Assembly (NCBI RefSeq): GCF_003337425.1
Contig: NZ_QPJU01000002.1
Coordinates: 62,001 to 126,000, forward strand
From: Extensimonas vulgaris
GTDB lineage: Bacteria; Pseudomonadota; Gammaproteobacteria; Burkholderiales; Burkholderiaceae_C
Direction of reading: 5' to 3'
Length of the DNA stretch: 64,000 nucleotides
The notes under the pieces are model-generated. The model ran no database searches. It saw only the letters and a list, made by a program, of their open reading frames with translations, and was not told the origin of the DNA. Below, one piece after another: positions 7,916-18,099 of this stretch; the first letter of the stretch is position 1; each line of letters begins with the position of its first letter. Both the position numbers and the translations under genes were made by a program.

Positions 7916-9363
7916 GGGGGCGACACCTGGTAATGCTGGGCCAGCAGCAGCGCGAGGGCGCACGAGGCGATGCGCGTCTCGCGCGTGTCGGCGCGGCTCG
8001 TGAGCACGATGGGCACGCGCGCACCGAGCACGATGCCCGCGCTCGCGGCGCCACCAAGGTATTCGAGCTGCTTGGCGAGCATGTTGCCGCTCTCGAGGTC
8101 GGGCACCACCAGAATGTCGGCCTGGCCCGCAACGGCGGACTGGATGCCCTTGATGCGCGCGGCGGCGATCGACACGGCGTTGTCGAACGCCAGCGGCCCA
8201 TCGAGGATGCCGCCGCTGATCTGGCCGCGGTCGGCCATCTTGCACAGCGCGGCGGCGTCGAGCGTCGCGGGCATGTCGGGGTTCACGGTCTCGACCGCGG
8301 CGAGGATCGCCACGCGCGGCTGCGCGACGCCGATCGCTTGCGCGAGCTCGATCGCGTTGCGCACGATGTCGGCTTTTTCTTCGAGCGTGGGCGCGATGTT
8401 GACGGCCGCGTCGGTGACGATGAAGGGGCGCGGGTAGGCGGGCGACTGCATCAGGTAGCAGTGGCTGATGCGGCGCTTGGTGCGCAGCCCCGAATCGTGC
8501 GCGACCACCGCGCCCATGAGCTCGTCGGTGTGCAGGCTGCCTTTCATGAGCGCCTGCACCTTGCTTTGCGCGGCGAGCTGCACGGCACGCGCGGCGGCGG
8601 CGTGGCTGTGCGGCACGTCTTCGATGGCGAAGCCGGAAATATCCAGCCCGGCGGACTGCGCCACGGCTTGCAGGCGCGCGCGCGGCGCCACGAGCACGGG
8701 CTCGATCAGCCCGGCCGCGTGCGCATCGAGCGCACCTTGCAGGCTGATTTCGTCGCATGGGTGCACCACGGCCACACGCAGCGGCCCGAGCGGGCGCGCA
8801 TGGTCGAGCAGGCGCGTGAGGCCTGCTTCGCCCATGGTCAGGCGCACTTCGGGCAGCGTGCTGCGCGGGCGCTCTATGCGCTCGGTGGGCGCGAGCACCT
8901 CGGCCACGCCGGTGATCGTGGTCACGCCGTCCTGGTTCACGCAGCTGCAGTCGAGCTGCAGGCGTTTTTTGGCCTCGTCGCGCGCAATCACGCGCACGCT
9001 CACGCGCAGGCGGTCGCCCACGCGCACGGGCGCGAGGAATTTGAGTGTCTGCGCCAGGTAGATCGTGCCGGGGCCGGGCAAGCGCGTGCCGAGCACGGCC
9101 GAAATCAGCGCGCCGCCGAGCATGCCGTGCGCGATCACGCCATGAAAGCGCGTGGAGGCGGCAAACTCCGGATCGAGGTGCTGCGGATTCACGTCGCCCG
9201 AGAGGATCGCGAACAGCTGGATGTCCTCGGCCGTGAGCGTGCGCTCTAGGCTGGCGGTGTCGCCGATCGCGATCTCATCGAAGGTGCGGTTGCGCACCAC
9301 GCGCAAGTCCGAGGCGCTGGCGTCGGCGGGGCGGGCAGGTGCGGGCAAGGCGGTTTCTGGCAT
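7912..9363 (-). CDS. bifunctional MaoC-domain / phosphate acetyl(butyryl)transferase
   Basis: The 483-residue fusion has an N-terminal MaoC hot-dog dehydratase domain (about residues 20-160: FAILSGDVNPQHLDPEFA, FHGVIAHGMLGGAL) and a C-terminal PTA/PTB phosphotransacylase domain (about 175-480: KGSLHTDELMGAVV, RISHCYLM, DGPLAFDNAVS). The second domain exchanges CoA and phosphate on acetyl- or butyryl-CoA; the first may hydrate enoyl-CoA or bind acyl-CoA. This MaoC-Pta fusion next to ackA is a common proteobacterial arrangement and may link fatty/PHB acyl-CoA pools to acetate. ATG 9363 gives MPETALP. It follows the ABC-2 permease gene by 40 bases and may be read from the same transcript. Confidence 0.9.
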   Translation of the reverse strand: MPETALPAPARPADASASDLRVVRNRTFDEIAIGDTASLERTLTAEDIQLFAILSGDVNPQHLDPEFAASTRFHGVIAHGMLGGALISAVLGTRLPGPGTIYLAQTLKFLAPVRVGDRLRVSVRVIARDEAKKRLQLDCSCVNQDGVTTITGVAEVLAPTERIERPRSTLPEVRLTMGEAGLTRLLDHARPLGPLRVAVVHPCDEISLQGALDAHAAGLIEPVLVAPRARLQAVAQSAGLDISGFAIEDVPHSHAAAARAVQLAAQSKVQALMKGSLHTDELMGAVVAHDSGLRTKRRISHCYLMQSPAYPRPFIVTDAAVNIAPTLEEKADIVRNAIELAQAIGVAQPRVAILAAVETVNPDMPATLDAAALCKMADRGQISGGILDGPLAFDNAVSIAAARIKGIQSAVAGQADILVVPDLESGNMLAKQLEYLGGAASAGIVLGARVPIVLTSRADTRETRIASCALALLLAQHYQVSPP

Positions 9364-9403
9364 GGGGGTGCGAAGGGAGTGGGAAAACGGTGTGCTCAGC
9401 CTC

Positions 9404-10546
9404 TCAGGCCATGCGCGTGATGCTCTTGCGGAAGTACGCGAGCGAGCCGATGAAGAACGCCGCACCGATGAGGCACAGCGCCACGATCTGCGGCCAGACC
9501 ACGGAAAAGCCCCCACCACGGTAGAGGATGGCCTGCGACGCCGCGACGAAGTGCGTGGTGGGTGCGAATTCCATGATGTCCTGCGCGAGCTTGGGCATGC
9601 TCTCGCGCGGCGTGGAGCCGCCCGAGAGCATCTGCATGGGCAGAAGCACCAGCATCATCAAGAGGCCGAACTGCGGCATGCTGCGCGCGATCGTGCCCAT
9701 GAAAATGCCCATCGAGGTGGTGACGAACAGGTGCAGCGCGGCAATTGCCAGAAACAGCGTCACCGAACCTTCGATCGGCACCTGCAGCGCCCCCTGCACG
9801 ATGAAGTGCAGCGAGAACGCCGTTGCAAGCAACACCACCACGCCCATGGACCATATCTTGCCCAGCATGATCTCCGAGGGTGTCACGGGCATGACCAAGA
9901 GGTGCTCGACGGTGCCATGTTCGCGCTCGCGGATCAGCGCTGCGCCCGCGAGCACGATGGACAGCATGGTGACGTTGTTGATGATTTCCATGAGCGCGCC
10001 GAACCAGGATTGCGTCAGGGCCGGGTTGAAGCGCATGCGCAGCGCGAGATCGACGGGCAGCTGCGGCACGCTGCGGTAGCGCTGCACGAATTCATTGACT
10101 TCGCCCAGGATGACCTGCTGTGCATATGCGCTGCCCGTGAACGCCTGCCCCATGCGCGTGGCGTCGACGTTGAGCTGCACGGCCGGAGAGCGCCCCGCGA
10201 GCACGTCGCGCTGGAAGTTCGGCGGGATGTCGATCGAGAAGGTGAAGAGACCGTCGTCGAGGCCGGCATCGACCTCGTTCAGCGTGACGCGCTGCGGCGG
10301 CAGGAATTCCGGCGGTTGCAGCGCCGAGACGATGCGCCCCGACAGCGCCGAGTCGTCCTCATCGACGACGGCGACCGGTATCCGGCTGATGCGGTCGGGG
10401 ATGCCGGTGGCCGCGACATACACCTGGAAGCTGAAGGCGTAGGCGATCAACACCAGCATGATGGGGTCGCGGATCAGGCTCCAGAACTCTTTGATGCCCA
10501 GCCGGTAGATGTTGGCGAGATAGCTCGATCGCTTGGCCATGCTCAC
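9404..10546 (-). CDS. ABC-2 type transporter permease (YhhJ-like)
   Basis: The 380-residue membrane protein has one N-terminal membrane helix (about residues 27-48), a large periplasmic domain (about 50-190), then five hydrophobic helices with [21 protein letters not shown] in a cytoplasmic loop, the signature of ABC-2 permeases of the YhhJ/YbhR type. It is the last gene of an exporter operon, and its ATG overlaps the stop of the RbbA-like gene as ATGA. It probably pairs with the membrane part of that protein to form the channel. Substrates of such systems include drugs, hydrophobic cations or unknown metabolites; none can be assigned here. Confidence 0.88.
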   Translation of the reverse strand: MSMAKRSSYLANIYRLGIKEFWSLIRDPIMLVLIAYAFSFQVYVAATGIPDRISRIPVAVVDEDDSALSGRIVSALQPPEFLPPQRVTLNEVDAGLDDGLFTFSIDIPPNFQRDVLAGRSPAVQLNVDATRMGQAFTGSAYAQQVILGEVNEFVQRYRSVPQLPVDLALRMRFNPALTQSWFGALMEIINNVTMLSIVLAGAALIREREHGTVEHLLVMPVTPSEIMLGKIWSMGVVVLLATAFSLHFIVQGALQVPIEGSVTLFLAIAALHLFVTTSMGIFMGTIARSMPQFGLLMMLVLLPMQMLSGGSTPRESMPKLAQDIMEFAPTTHFVAASQAILYRGGGFSVVWPQIVALCLIGAAFFIGSLAYFRKSITRMA

Positions 10547-13332
10547 TTTTCCTGTTTTTGGAGCAGTACGATGGACAGTGCCACGATGAGCAGCGCCGCG
10601 ATCACCATGGGCGGGAACATCGCGTGCAGGTCGGAAAACGTGAGCGCCTTGTTGAACACGCCGCGACTGATGATGACGTATTTCGCGAGCGGATAGACCT
10701 CACCGATCATGCGCCCCGCACCTTCGAGCGAAGACACGGGATGGATGAGGCCCGAGAACTGCATCGCCGGCAGCATCGAGCCGACCATGGTGAAGAACAT
10801 CGCCGCGACCTGGCTGCGCGTGAAAATCGACGCAAACAGACCGAACCCCGTCGAAAAACCGATGAAAATTACCGAAGCCAGCAACAAAGTCGGAAAGCTG
10901 CCTTTCACAGGCACGTCGAACAGCGTGACGGCGAGCAGCGTGAGCACGAGGAAGTTGAATACGCCCAGCACGATGTAGGGCAACTGCTTGCCGAGCAAGA
11001 ATTCGGCGCGCGTCACCGGCGTGACGTAGAGGTTGATGATGGAGCCCAGCTCTTTTTCGCGCACCACCGACAGCGCCGTGAGGATGGACGGAATCATCAT
11101 CAGCAGCAGCGGAATCACGGCCGGCACCATGGCGGGCAGGCTTTTCACGTCGGGGTTGTAGCGAAAGCGCGTCTCCACGGTCGCGGCGCCCTTGGAGATG
11201 TCCGCGCCGAGCTGCGTGCGCGCCACGTCTTCGAGCCATTTCTGGTGGATGCCTTGCACGTAGCCCTGGATGGTGTCGGCGCGCATGGGCATGGCGCCGT
11301 CCACCCAGGCGCCAATCTCCACCGCCTGGCCGCGCAACACATCCCGCTCGAAACCTGGAGGGATTTCGATGGCGAGCGTAATCTCGCCCTTGCGCATGCG
11401 CCGGTCGAGGTCTTCGTAGTCGGTGATCGGCGCGTGCTCGATGAAGTAGCGCGAGCCCGAGAGATTGAGCGCGTAGTTCTGGCTCAGCGGGCTGTGGTCG
11501 CGGTCGAGCACGGCGTAGCTGAGGTCGTTCACGTCCATGGTGATGCCGTAGCCCATGATGAGCATCAAGACCACCGTGCCGAACAGCGCCATCACCAGGC
11601 GCACCGGGTCGTGGCGCAGCTCGCGCGCCTCGCGCAAGGTGTAGCTCAAGGCGCGTCCAGGGCTGAACAGGCGCGGGCGTGGATGCGGTCGGGCATGGGG
11701 CTTGGGTGCCGTGGGTGCTGGCGCCGCGCCGCCAGCCGCGGCGGCTTCGGTCGGCGCGGCGTCCTTGAGGTAGGCGATGAAGGCTTCTTCGAGCGTGGCC
11801 GCGCCGCGCTTGGCAATGATGGCTTTGGGCGTGTCGCTGACCAGCACCTTGCCCTGGTGCATGAGCGAGATGCGGTCGCAGCGCTCGGCCTCGTTCATGA
11901 AATGGGTCGAGATGAAGATCGTGACCTTGTCCTTGCGCGAGAGCTCGACCAGAAACTGCCAGAACGCATCGCGCGCCACCGGATCGACGCCCGAGGTGGG
12001 CTCATCGAGAATCAACAGCTCCGGCCCGTGCACCAGCGCCACGGCCAGCGACAGGCGCTGGCGCACGCCCAGGGGCAGCTTGTCGGGCAGATCCCGGGGG
12101 TGCTCGGCGAGGCCGAAGCGCTCCATCAGCGCCTGCACGCGCGCCGGAATCTGCGCCTCGGGCACGCCAAACAGGCGCGCGTGCAGCACGAGGTTTTGCT
12201 CGACGTTGAGCTCGGAATACAGCGAGAACGCTTGCGACATGTAGCCCACGCGCCGGCGCGTGGCGATGTCGTGCGCATCGACCTCTTGCCCGAACAGCCA
12301 GGCTTGCCCCTCGGTGGGCGGCAGCAGGCCGGTGAGCATCTTCATGGTGGTGGTTTTGCCGCAGCCGTTGCTGCCCAGAAAGCCGAAGATCTCGCCGCGG
12401 CGGATGCGGAAATTGACGTGATCGACCGCAGTGAAGTCGCCAAAGCGCATAGTGAGATCCTGCGCCTCGATGGCGATCTCTTCGCCATCGACGAAGGGCG
12501 GCACGACCACGGCCTGGTGGCCGCGCTTTTTTTCCTCGGGCAGCAGCGCGATGAAGGCTTGTTCGAGCGTCTGCGTGCCCGTGCGCGCGTGCAGCTCCTG
12601 CGGCGTGCCGGTGGCGAGAATGTGGCCCGCATCCATGGCCACGAGCCAGTCGAAGCGTTCGGCTTCTTCCATGTAGGCCGTGGCCACCATCACGCTCATG
12701 CCGGGGCGTTCGCGCCGGATGTCGCCGATCAGGCTCCAGAACTGGCTGCGCGAGAGCGGATCGACCCCTGTGGTGGGCTCGTCGAGGATCAGCAGGTCCG
12801 GGTCGTGGATCAGCGCGCAGCACAGCCCGAGCTTTTGCTTCATGCCGCCCGAGAGCTTGCCCGCGGGACGCGAAAGGAACGGGTACAGGCCCGTGGCGCG
12901 CGTGAGCTCGTCGATGCGCCGGCGCCGCTCGGCCGCGTCGTGGCCGAACAGGCGTGCGAAGAACTGCAGGTTGTCCTCGATCGACAGCGAGGGGTAGAGG
13001 TTTTTGCCCAGGCCCTGCGGCATGTAGGCGATGGCTGGGCAGACGCGGTCGCGGTGGCGCTTGGAGCGCATGTCGCCGCCGAGCACTTCGACGCTGCCCT
13101 CCTGTATGGCACGTGCGCCAGCGATCAGCGCAAGCAGGCTGGATTTGCCCACGCCGTCGGGGCCCAGCAACCCCACCATGCAACCCGCAGGGATTTCGAG
13201 GCTGACGCCATCGAGCGCGCGCGTCTTGCCGTAGCGCAGGCCCACGCCGGCGAGGCGCGCGACGGTGCCACCCGCTGTGGCGCCGGACAGGCTGGCGCCT
13301 GCAGCGCCCGAACTGCTGGATGGCAGCGTCAT
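10543..13332 (-). CDS. rbbA: RbbA-like ABC transporter: two ATPase domains fused to an ABC-2 permease
   Basis: The 929-residue product has two ABC ATPase domains followed by a membrane domain. The first NBD has Walker [10 protein letters not shown], signature LSGGMKQ and [13 protein letters not shown]; the second has GSNGCGKTT, a degenerate signature LPLGVRQ and [14 protein letters not shown] low-complexity Ala/Pro linker (about residues 535-560) leads to an ABC-2 permease half with an N-terminal helix, a periplasmic region and several C-terminal helices. This is the layout of E. coli RbbA/YhiH, named as a ribosome-associated ATPase but encoded with exporter partners. It overlaps both neighbours by ATGA, so subunits are probably made in fixed ratio. 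The efflux role is inferred from the operon. Confidence 0.9.
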   Translation of the reverse strand: MTLPSSSSGAAGASLSGATAGGTVARLAGVGLRYGKTRALDGVSLEIPAGCMVGLLGPDGVGKSSLLALIAGARAIQEGSVEVLGGDMRSKRHRDRVCPAIAYMPQGLGKNLYPSLSIEDNLQFFARLFGHDAAERRRRIDELTRATGLYPFLSRPAGKLSGGMKQKLGLCCALIHDPDLLILDEPTTGVDPLSRSQFWSLIGDIRRERPGMSVMVATAYMEEAERFDWLVAMDAGHILATGTPQELHARTGTQTLEQAFIALLPEEKKRGHQAVVVPPFVDGEEIAIEAQDLTMRFGDFTAVDHVNFRIRRGEIFGFLGSNGCGKTTTMKMLTGLLPPTEGQAWLFGQEVDAHDIATRRRVGYMSQAFSLYSELNVEQNLVLHARLFGVPEAQIPARVQALMERFGLAEHPRDLPDKLPLGVRQRLSLAVALVHGPELLILDEPTSGVDPVARDAFWQFLVELSRKDKVTIFISTHFMNEAERCDRISLMHQGKVLVSDTPKAIIAKRGAATLEEAFIAYLKDAAPTEAAAAGGAAPAPTAPKPHARPHPRPRLFSPGRALSYTLREARELRHDPVRLVMALFGTVVLMLIMGYGITMDVNDLSYAVLDRDHSPLSQNYALNLSGSRYFIEHAPITDYEDLDRRMRKGEITLAIEIPPGFERDVLRGQAVEIGAWVDGAMPMRADTIQGYVQGIHQKWLEDVARTQLGADISKGAATVETRFRYNPDVKSLPAMVPAVIPLLLMMIPSILTALSVVREKELGSIINLYVTPVTRAEFLLGKQLPYIVLGVFNFLVLTLLAVTLFDVPVKGSFPTLLLASVIFIGFSTGFGLFASIFTRSQVAAMFFTMVGSMLPAMQFSGLIHPVSSLEGAGRMIGEVYPLAKYVIISRGVFNKALTFSDLHAMFPPMVIAALLIVALSIVLLQKQEK

Positions 13333-14408
13333 TCAGGCACCTTCGCGGTCAGGTTTTGCGGCCAGGGCGCCTGCGCGTCGATCTTGACCCAGGCCATGCC
13401 GGGCAGACCCGTCTTGACCTGCTGGAGGTGCTTGCGCAGCAGCTCGGGGTCTATGCGCGCCTTGACGCGAAACATGAGCTTTTGCCGTTCGACGGCGGTT
13501 TCGACCGTTTTGGGCGTGAACTGCGCGACGCTGGAGACGTAGGACACCTTGGCGGGGATCACGTAGCCCGGCAGGGCGTCGAGCACGATGCGCGCTTCGG
13601 TGCCCAGCGGTACGCGGCCCACGATGGTCTCGGGCAGGAAAAAGGTCATGTAAACGTCGCTCAAATCGACCATGTTGAGCACCTTGCCGCCCGCGCCCAG
13701 CACCTCGCCGGGCTGCGCGACGCGGTACTGCACGCGGCCGTCGCGCGGCGCCTTGAGTTTGCTGTCGGCGATGTCCACGTCGATGCGCGCGATCGTGGCC
13801 GTCAGCGCTTCCACGGTGGCCTGCGCGCCCGTGACTTGCGCCTTGGCTGCGGCGACGGCCGACTCGGCGGCCTTGACCTGCGCTTGCGCGGCAGCCAGCG
13901 CGGCCTCGCCGTTGCGCACGGCAGCGCGGTCGTCGTCGAGCTGCTGGATCGAGGTCGCGCCCTCGGTCGAGAGCGTTTGCGAGCGCGCGAGGCGCCGGCG
14001 CGCGTTGTCGAGCTCGCTCGCGCGCTGCACGACCACGGCCTGCGCAGCCGCAAGATCGCTCTCGCGCATTTTGACCTGGGCCTGGGCGCTTGCGACGTTG
14101 GTCATCGCCTGCTGCTTTTGCGCCACGGCTTCGTCGCGCTGGGCCTTCAGCGTGTCGACCTGCATCTGCGCGAGCACCTGGCCGGCGCTGACGAAGTCGC
14201 CCTCGTTGGCAAACACGTCGACCACGCGGCCCGCGAATTTGGTGGCCACGTCGATCTCGGTCGCCTCGATGCGGCCGTTGCCGCCGACCACGGCCTGCTC
14301 GCTACCGTCGCTGTGCAGCTTTTTCCAGCCGAACCAGGCAAGCAGCGCGACGACCAGAACGATGGCGACGGCGGGGATGATTTTTTTTCTTGGCAGGGGA
14401 GCAGGCAT
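13329..14408 (-). CDS. HlyD-family periplasmic adaptor (YhiI-like)
   Basis: The 359-residue membrane-fusion protein has one N-terminal membrane anchor (about residues 9-26), a biotinyl-lipoyl half ([18 protein letters not shown]), a long alanine-rich coiled-coil hairpin (about 90-215) and the second lipoyl half ([20 protein letters not shown]) before a beta-barrel domain. It would bridge the inner-membrane ABC components encoded downstream to the outer-membrane lipoprotein encoded upstream. It overlaps rbbA by ATGA and follows the outer-membrane gene by 21 bases. Confidence 0.9.
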   Translation of the reverse strand: MPAPLPRKKIIPAVAIVLVVALLAWFGWKKLHSDGSEQAVVGGNGRIEATEIDVATKFAGRVVDVFANEGDFVSAGQVLAQMQVDTLKAQRDEAVAQKQQAMTNVASAQAQVKMRESDLAAAQAVVVQRASELDNARRRLARSQTLSTEGATSIQQLDDDRAAVRNGEAALAAAQAQVKAAESAVAAAKAQVTGAQATVEALTATIARIDVDIADSKLKAPRDGRVQYRVAQPGEVLGAGGKVLNMVDLSDVYMTFFLPETIVGRVPLGTEARIVLDALPGYVIPAKVSYVSSVAQFTPKTVETAVERQKLMFRVKARIDPELLRKHLQQVKTGLPGMAWVKIDAQAPWPQNLTAKVPE

Positions 14409-14429
14409 GGCAGGACTCGTGGCGTGGTT

Positions 14430-15968
14430 TCAGGGGGCGGGCGGTGCTGCAGCGGCCGCTGCGGCAGAGGGCGCGGCAGAGGGCGCGGCAGTGGCGGCGG
14501 TCGTGGCCAAAGCGGGCAGGGCGGCAAATTCATCGCTGCCGCCACCGAGCGCAGCATAGAGGTTGACGCGGCTCGCGAGCAAGGCGCGGCGCGTCTGTAC
14601 CAGCTGCTGTTGGGCGGTAAGCAGCTCGCGCTGTGCGTCGAGCACTTCGAAATAAGGAGCGCTGCCGTTGTCGTAACGCAGTTGCGCGAGGCGCGCGCGC
14701 TCGGCCTGTGCGGCCAGCGTGGCCTGGTCGGCACCGAGCTGCTCGCCGAGCCAGCGGCGCGCGGCAAGCGCGTCGGAGACTTCGCGGAACGCGGACTGGA
14801 TGGTTTTTTCGTAGTCGGACACGGCCAGGTTGCGCCGCACCTGCGCCAGGTCGAGGTTGGCGCTGTTGCGCCCGCCGTCGAAGATCGGCAGCGACAGGCT
14901 GGGCATGAATTGCCAGGCGCTGCTGCCGGAGTCGAACAGGCCGCTGAATTCGGCGCTCGCCGTGCCGTAGGCGCCCGTGAGCGTGACGCGCGGGAAGAAG
15001 GCCGCGCGCGCCGCGCCGATGTTGGCGTTGGCCGCGCGCAGGCGATGCTCGGCGGCGCGGATGTCGGGGCGCTGCAGCAGCAGGTCAGAGGGCAGCCCCG
15101 CGCGCAGGTCTGCCGCCATGGCCTGGTCGTCGAGCGTTCCGGGCTGCGCGAGCGCGGGCAGCGGCGCACCCACGAGCAGGCTGAGCGCGTGCCATTGCGT
15201 GGCGCGCAACTGGCCGAGCTGCGCGACCAGGCTTTGCGCCTGGTGCAGCAGGGTTTCGACCTGCACGAGGTCGGTGCGTGCGATCGCGCCGACCTCGAAG
15301 CGGCGCGTGAAGATGCGCACCGATTCCTGCCGGTTGGTGACGGTCTGCCGGGCGAGCGCGAGGCGCTCGTCGAGCTCGCGCAGCGCAAGGTAGGCGCTGG
15401 CCACCTGCGTGACCAGGCTCACGCTCGCGGCGCGGCGCGCCTCGTCGGTGGCAAGGTAATTTTCGAGTGCGGCGTCGCGCAGGCTGCGCACGCGGCCCCA
15501 GAAGTCGAGCTCCCAGCTTGCAAGGCCCAGACCCACCTGGTACTGGCTTGCCGTGACGGCGCGGCCCGTGGGGCTCAGGTCGGCCGGTGTGCGCCCGCGT
15601 GCGCCGTCGGCCGTGGCCGCAATGGTCGGGAACAGGTCGGCGCGTTGGATGCCCAAAAGCGCCTGCGCCTCGGCCACGCGCAGGGTGGCGCTGCGCAAGT
15701 CGCGGCTGTTGTCGAGCGCCTGGGCTATGAGCTGCTGCAGCAGCGGCTCGGTGAAGTAGCTGCGCCAGGCCAGCGCGGCCGCCGCTACGCTGCCATCGGC
15801 GCCGCCGAGGTCTTCGGCCGCGTAGTGCTGGGCCACGGGCGCCGGCGGTGGTGCGTAGGGCGGCGCGAGCGACATGCAGCCGCCGAGCGCCAGCGCCGCC
15901 GCACCTGCGCACAGGGCCGGCCAGCGCGGGTGTGGCGGGCGGAGGGAAAGGGCAAAGGGTGCAGTCAT
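14430..15968 (-). CDS. NodT-family outer-membrane efflux lipoprotein
   Basis: The 512-residue product has a signal peptide ending in the lipobox LALGGC, then two repeated TolC/OMF halves of long helices and beta strands (for example ELDFWGRVRSLRDAALENYL and SLSLPIFDGGRNSANLDLAQ). It forms the outer-membrane duct of the exporter with the HlyD and ABC genes downstream. The C-terminal 40 residues are Ala/Pro low complexity. I chose ATG 15968 over an in-frame TTG at 15977; neither has a strong ribosome site. Upstream, between this gene and phaC, lies one copy of the dispersed repeat, so the promoter must sit within or beyond about 115 bases. Confidence 0.88.
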   Translation of the reverse strand: MTAPFALSLRPPHPRWPALCAGAAALALGGCMSLAPPYAPPPAPVAQHYAAEDLGGADGSVAAAALAWRSYFTEPLLQQLIAQALDNSRDLRSATLRVAEAQALLGIQRADLFPTIAATADGARGRTPADLSPTGRAVTASQYQVGLGLASWELDFWGRVRSLRDAALENYLATDEARRAASVSLVTQVASAYLALRELDERLALARQTVTNRQESVRIFTRRFEVGAIARTDLVQVETLLHQAQSLVAQLGQLRATQWHALSLLVGAPLPALAQPGTLDDQAMAADLRAGLPSDLLLQRPDIRAAEHRLRAANANIGAARAAFFPRVTLTGAYGTASAEFSGLFDSGSSAWQFMPSLSLPIFDGGRNSANLDLAQVRRNLAVSDYEKTIQSAFREVSDALAARRWLGEQLGADQATLAAQAERARLAQLRYDNGSAPYFEVLDAQRELLTAQQQLVQTRRALLASRVNLYAALGGGSDEFAALPALATTAATAAPSAAPSAAAAAAAPPAP

Positions 15969-15993
15969 TGCGCGCAAAAATTTATTTTTATGA

Positions 15994-16037
15994 ACAAATT
16001 GGCCGTTTGCGAAGAAGTATCAAGCGCAGGCAGCTAT
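15994..16037 (-). repeat. dispersed 45-bp repeat, copy B (upstream of the efflux operon)
   Basis: Read on the minus strand it runs ATAGCTGCCTGCGCTTGATA ... GGCCAATTTG, the same ends and spacing as the copy inside thiL (18381-18427). It sits 26 bases before the NodT gene start, in the gap after phaC. Confidence 0.5.
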
Positions 16038-16083
16038 TTTTTCAGGAGTAAATCGGTGGCCGAACCCAACGTGGAGCGGTCTT

Positions 16084-17934
16084 TCATTTTTGCAGCACAT
16101 ACGTGCCGGGTGCGTCGGCGAGCGGCGGATACGCCTGGCTGCCCATGGCCGGCGGTGCGACCGGGGCGCCCGAGTGCGCTTCGAGCCATGCCAGCCATGA
16201 CGGCCACCAGGAGTCGGGCCGCAGCTCGGCCAGCGCGAGCCAGTCGTCGGGATCGACGTAATTGCCGCCCGCGGGCCGCGTGAGGATGCGGTGGTGGCGG
16301 CGCGGGTTGCCCGGCGGGTTCACGATGCCGGCGTTGTGTCCGCCATTGGTGAGCACGAAGGTGATCTCGGCCGGGCTCAGGTAGTGCAGCTTGTGCACCG
16401 AGCGCCAGGGCGCGACGTGGTCGGTCTCGGTGCCGACCATGAAGGTGGGCAGCGTGATGCGGCCCAGGCTCACGGGTTTGCCATCGACGTGGTAGCGGCC
16501 CTCGCTGAGGTCGTCGTCGAGGAACAGGCGGCGCAGGTACTGCGCGTGCATGGTCGCGGGCATGCGCGTGCCGTCGGCGTTCCAGGCCATGAGGTCGTTC
16601 ATGGGGGTGCGTTCGCCGAGCAGGTAGTCGTTGACCATGCGCGACCACAGCAGGTCATACGAGCGCAGCATCTGGAACGCGCCGGCCATCTGTTCGGCGC
16701 GCAAATAGCCGCGCATCGCCATCTGCGCTTCGAGCAGGCTGAGCTGGCTTTCGTCGATGAAGAGCGCGAGCTCGCCGGGCTCGGTGAAGTCGGTCTGCGC
16801 GGCGAACAGCGTCATGCTGGCGAGGCGTTCGTCGCCGTCGCGCGCCATCGCGGCCGTGGCGATGGCCAGCAGCGTGCCGCCCAGGCAGTAGCCCACGGCA
16901 TGCACCTTGCGCTCGGGCACGATGGCGTTCACGGCGGCCAGCGCAGCGCGAAAACCCAGATCCAGGTAGTCGTCCATGCTCAGGTCGCGATCTTCGGCCG
17001 TGGGGTTTTTCCAGGAAATGCAAAACACCGTGAAGCCGTGATCGACCAGGTACTTGACCAGCGAGTTGTGCGGCGAAAGGTCGAGGATGTAGTACTTCAT
17101 GATCCACGCCGGCGTGATCAGGATGGGTTCGGGGTGCACGGTCTCGGTCGTCGGCGCGTACTGGATCAGCTCGATCAGGCGGTTTCTCAGCACCACCTTG
17201 CCGGGCGTGATGGCGAGGTTCTGGCCCACGGCAAAGTTTTCGGTGCCGGCGGGCGGCGCGCCCGTGAGCGCGCGGCGCCAGTCGTCGAGCGCATGGAAGG
17301 CGCCGCGCACGAGGTTCATGCCGCCTTCCTTGGCGGTGCGCTGCAGCGCCACGGGGTTGGTGAGCAGCTGGTTGCCCGGCGAGAACACGTCAAGGATCTG
17401 CCGCGCCGCGAAGGCGACGATGTCTTCGTGGTGCTTGTCCACGCCCCAGACGCCGCGCGTGGCGGCCTCCCACCATTCTTCGGTGAGCGAAAACGATTGC
17501 TGCAGCACGTTGAATGGCCACTGCTGCCATTCGGGCGCGGCAAAGCGCCGGTCTTGCGCCGGAGGCTTGGCGCTGGGATGGCGCGGCGGCAGCGCCATGG
17601 GTGCTGCAGCCGCGCTCTTGGGCGCTTTTTCGCTCTCGTCGGGCCTGGATTTTTCTTCGGGCGTGGCTGCCGGGGATTGCAGCTGGGCGATGGCTTCTTC
17701 GGCGGCGTAGCGCAGCAGGGCGTCGCTCTTTTGCTGCGCGAGGCGCAGCAAGTCCAGGCATTTGCCGGGCGAGGCGGCAAGGTGCATGGCCCAGTCGCCC
17801 GCGGACAGCACGCCCGCCATCGGCGAGAGCGAAGCCGTGGCGCGCGCGAGCGCAGCGCGAAACACCGGGTCGAGCTCGTCCGCCAAGGGATTGGGCAAGG
17901 TGCTGGACGGAGGGTTGGAAGCAGAACGGGGCAT
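16084..17934 (-). CDS. phaC: poly(3-hydroxyalkanoate) synthase, class I type
   Basis: The 616-residue product polymerises 3-hydroxyacyl-CoA into storage polyester on granules. The catalytic triad is visible: nucleophile Cys350 in the modified lipase box GYCLGG, Asp505 in [10 protein letters not shown] and His533 in [10 protein letters not shown]. The PhaC N-terminal domain contains [16 protein letters not shown] and [21 protein letters not shown] low-complexity Pro/Lys/Ala segment at about residues 88-128 makes it slightly longer than typical class I enzymes. AAGGAC about seven bases before ATG 17934 supports the start; in-frame codons upstream have no ribosome site. No phaA/phaB/phaP genes are adjacent. 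The stop lies near the end of the gap holding repeat copy B. Confidence 0.93.
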   Translation of the reverse strand: MPRSASNPPSSTLPNPLADELDPVFRAALARATASLSPMAGVLSAGDWAMHLAASPGKCLDLLRLAQQKSDALLRYAAEEAIAQLQSPAATPEEKSRPDESEKAPKSAAAAPMALPPRHPSAKPPAQDRRFAAPEWQQWPFNVLQQSFSLTEEWWEAATRGVWGVDKHHEDIVAFAARQILDVFSPGNQLLTNPVALQRTAKEGGMNLVRGAFHALDDWRRALTGAPPAGTENFAVGQNLAITPGKVVLRNRLIELIQYAPTTETVHPEPILITPAWIMKYYILDLSPHNSLVKYLVDHGFTVFCISWKNPTAEDRDLSMDDYLDLGFRAALAAVNAIVPERKVHAVGYCLGGTLLAIATAAMARDGDERLASMTLFAAQTDFTEPGELALFIDESQLSLLEAQMAMRGYLRAEQMAGAFQMLRSYDLLWSRMVNDYLLGERTPMNDLMAWNADGTRMPATMHAQYLRRLFLDDDLSEGRYHVDGKPVSLGRITLPTFMVGTETDHVAPWRSVHKLHYLSPAEITFVLTNGGHNAGIVNPPGNPRRHHRILTRPAGGNYVDPDDWLALAELRPDSWWPSWLAWLEAHSGAPVAPPAMGSQAYPPLADAPGTYVLQK

Positions 17935-18099
17935 GGACGTGTCCTTTCGTGCGGCTCCACCGTAGGTTGAGCGCAGACTGTAGACGGCATCTCGGCGGCA
18001 GGTCTTGACGCATGTCAACGCAGCCAATGCGCCGTGGTGAGGGCTCAGGATAAACCCTGAAGGAGAAGCGTTCGTGCAAAGGCGCAGCGCCCGACTCGC

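Noticed and set aside
7903-9249. 448-codon plus-strand frame opposite pta
   Set aside because: Shadow of the MaoC-Pta gene; His/Arg-rich composition and no motif.
10558-13542. 994-codon open frame on the plus strand
   Set aside because: It is antisense to the RbbA gene, has His/Arg/Glu-rich shadow composition and no family motif.
13320-16283. 987-codon plus-strand frame opposite the HlyD and NodT genes
   Set aside because: It crosses two real genes on the other strand and has no domain signal; high GC produces such frames.
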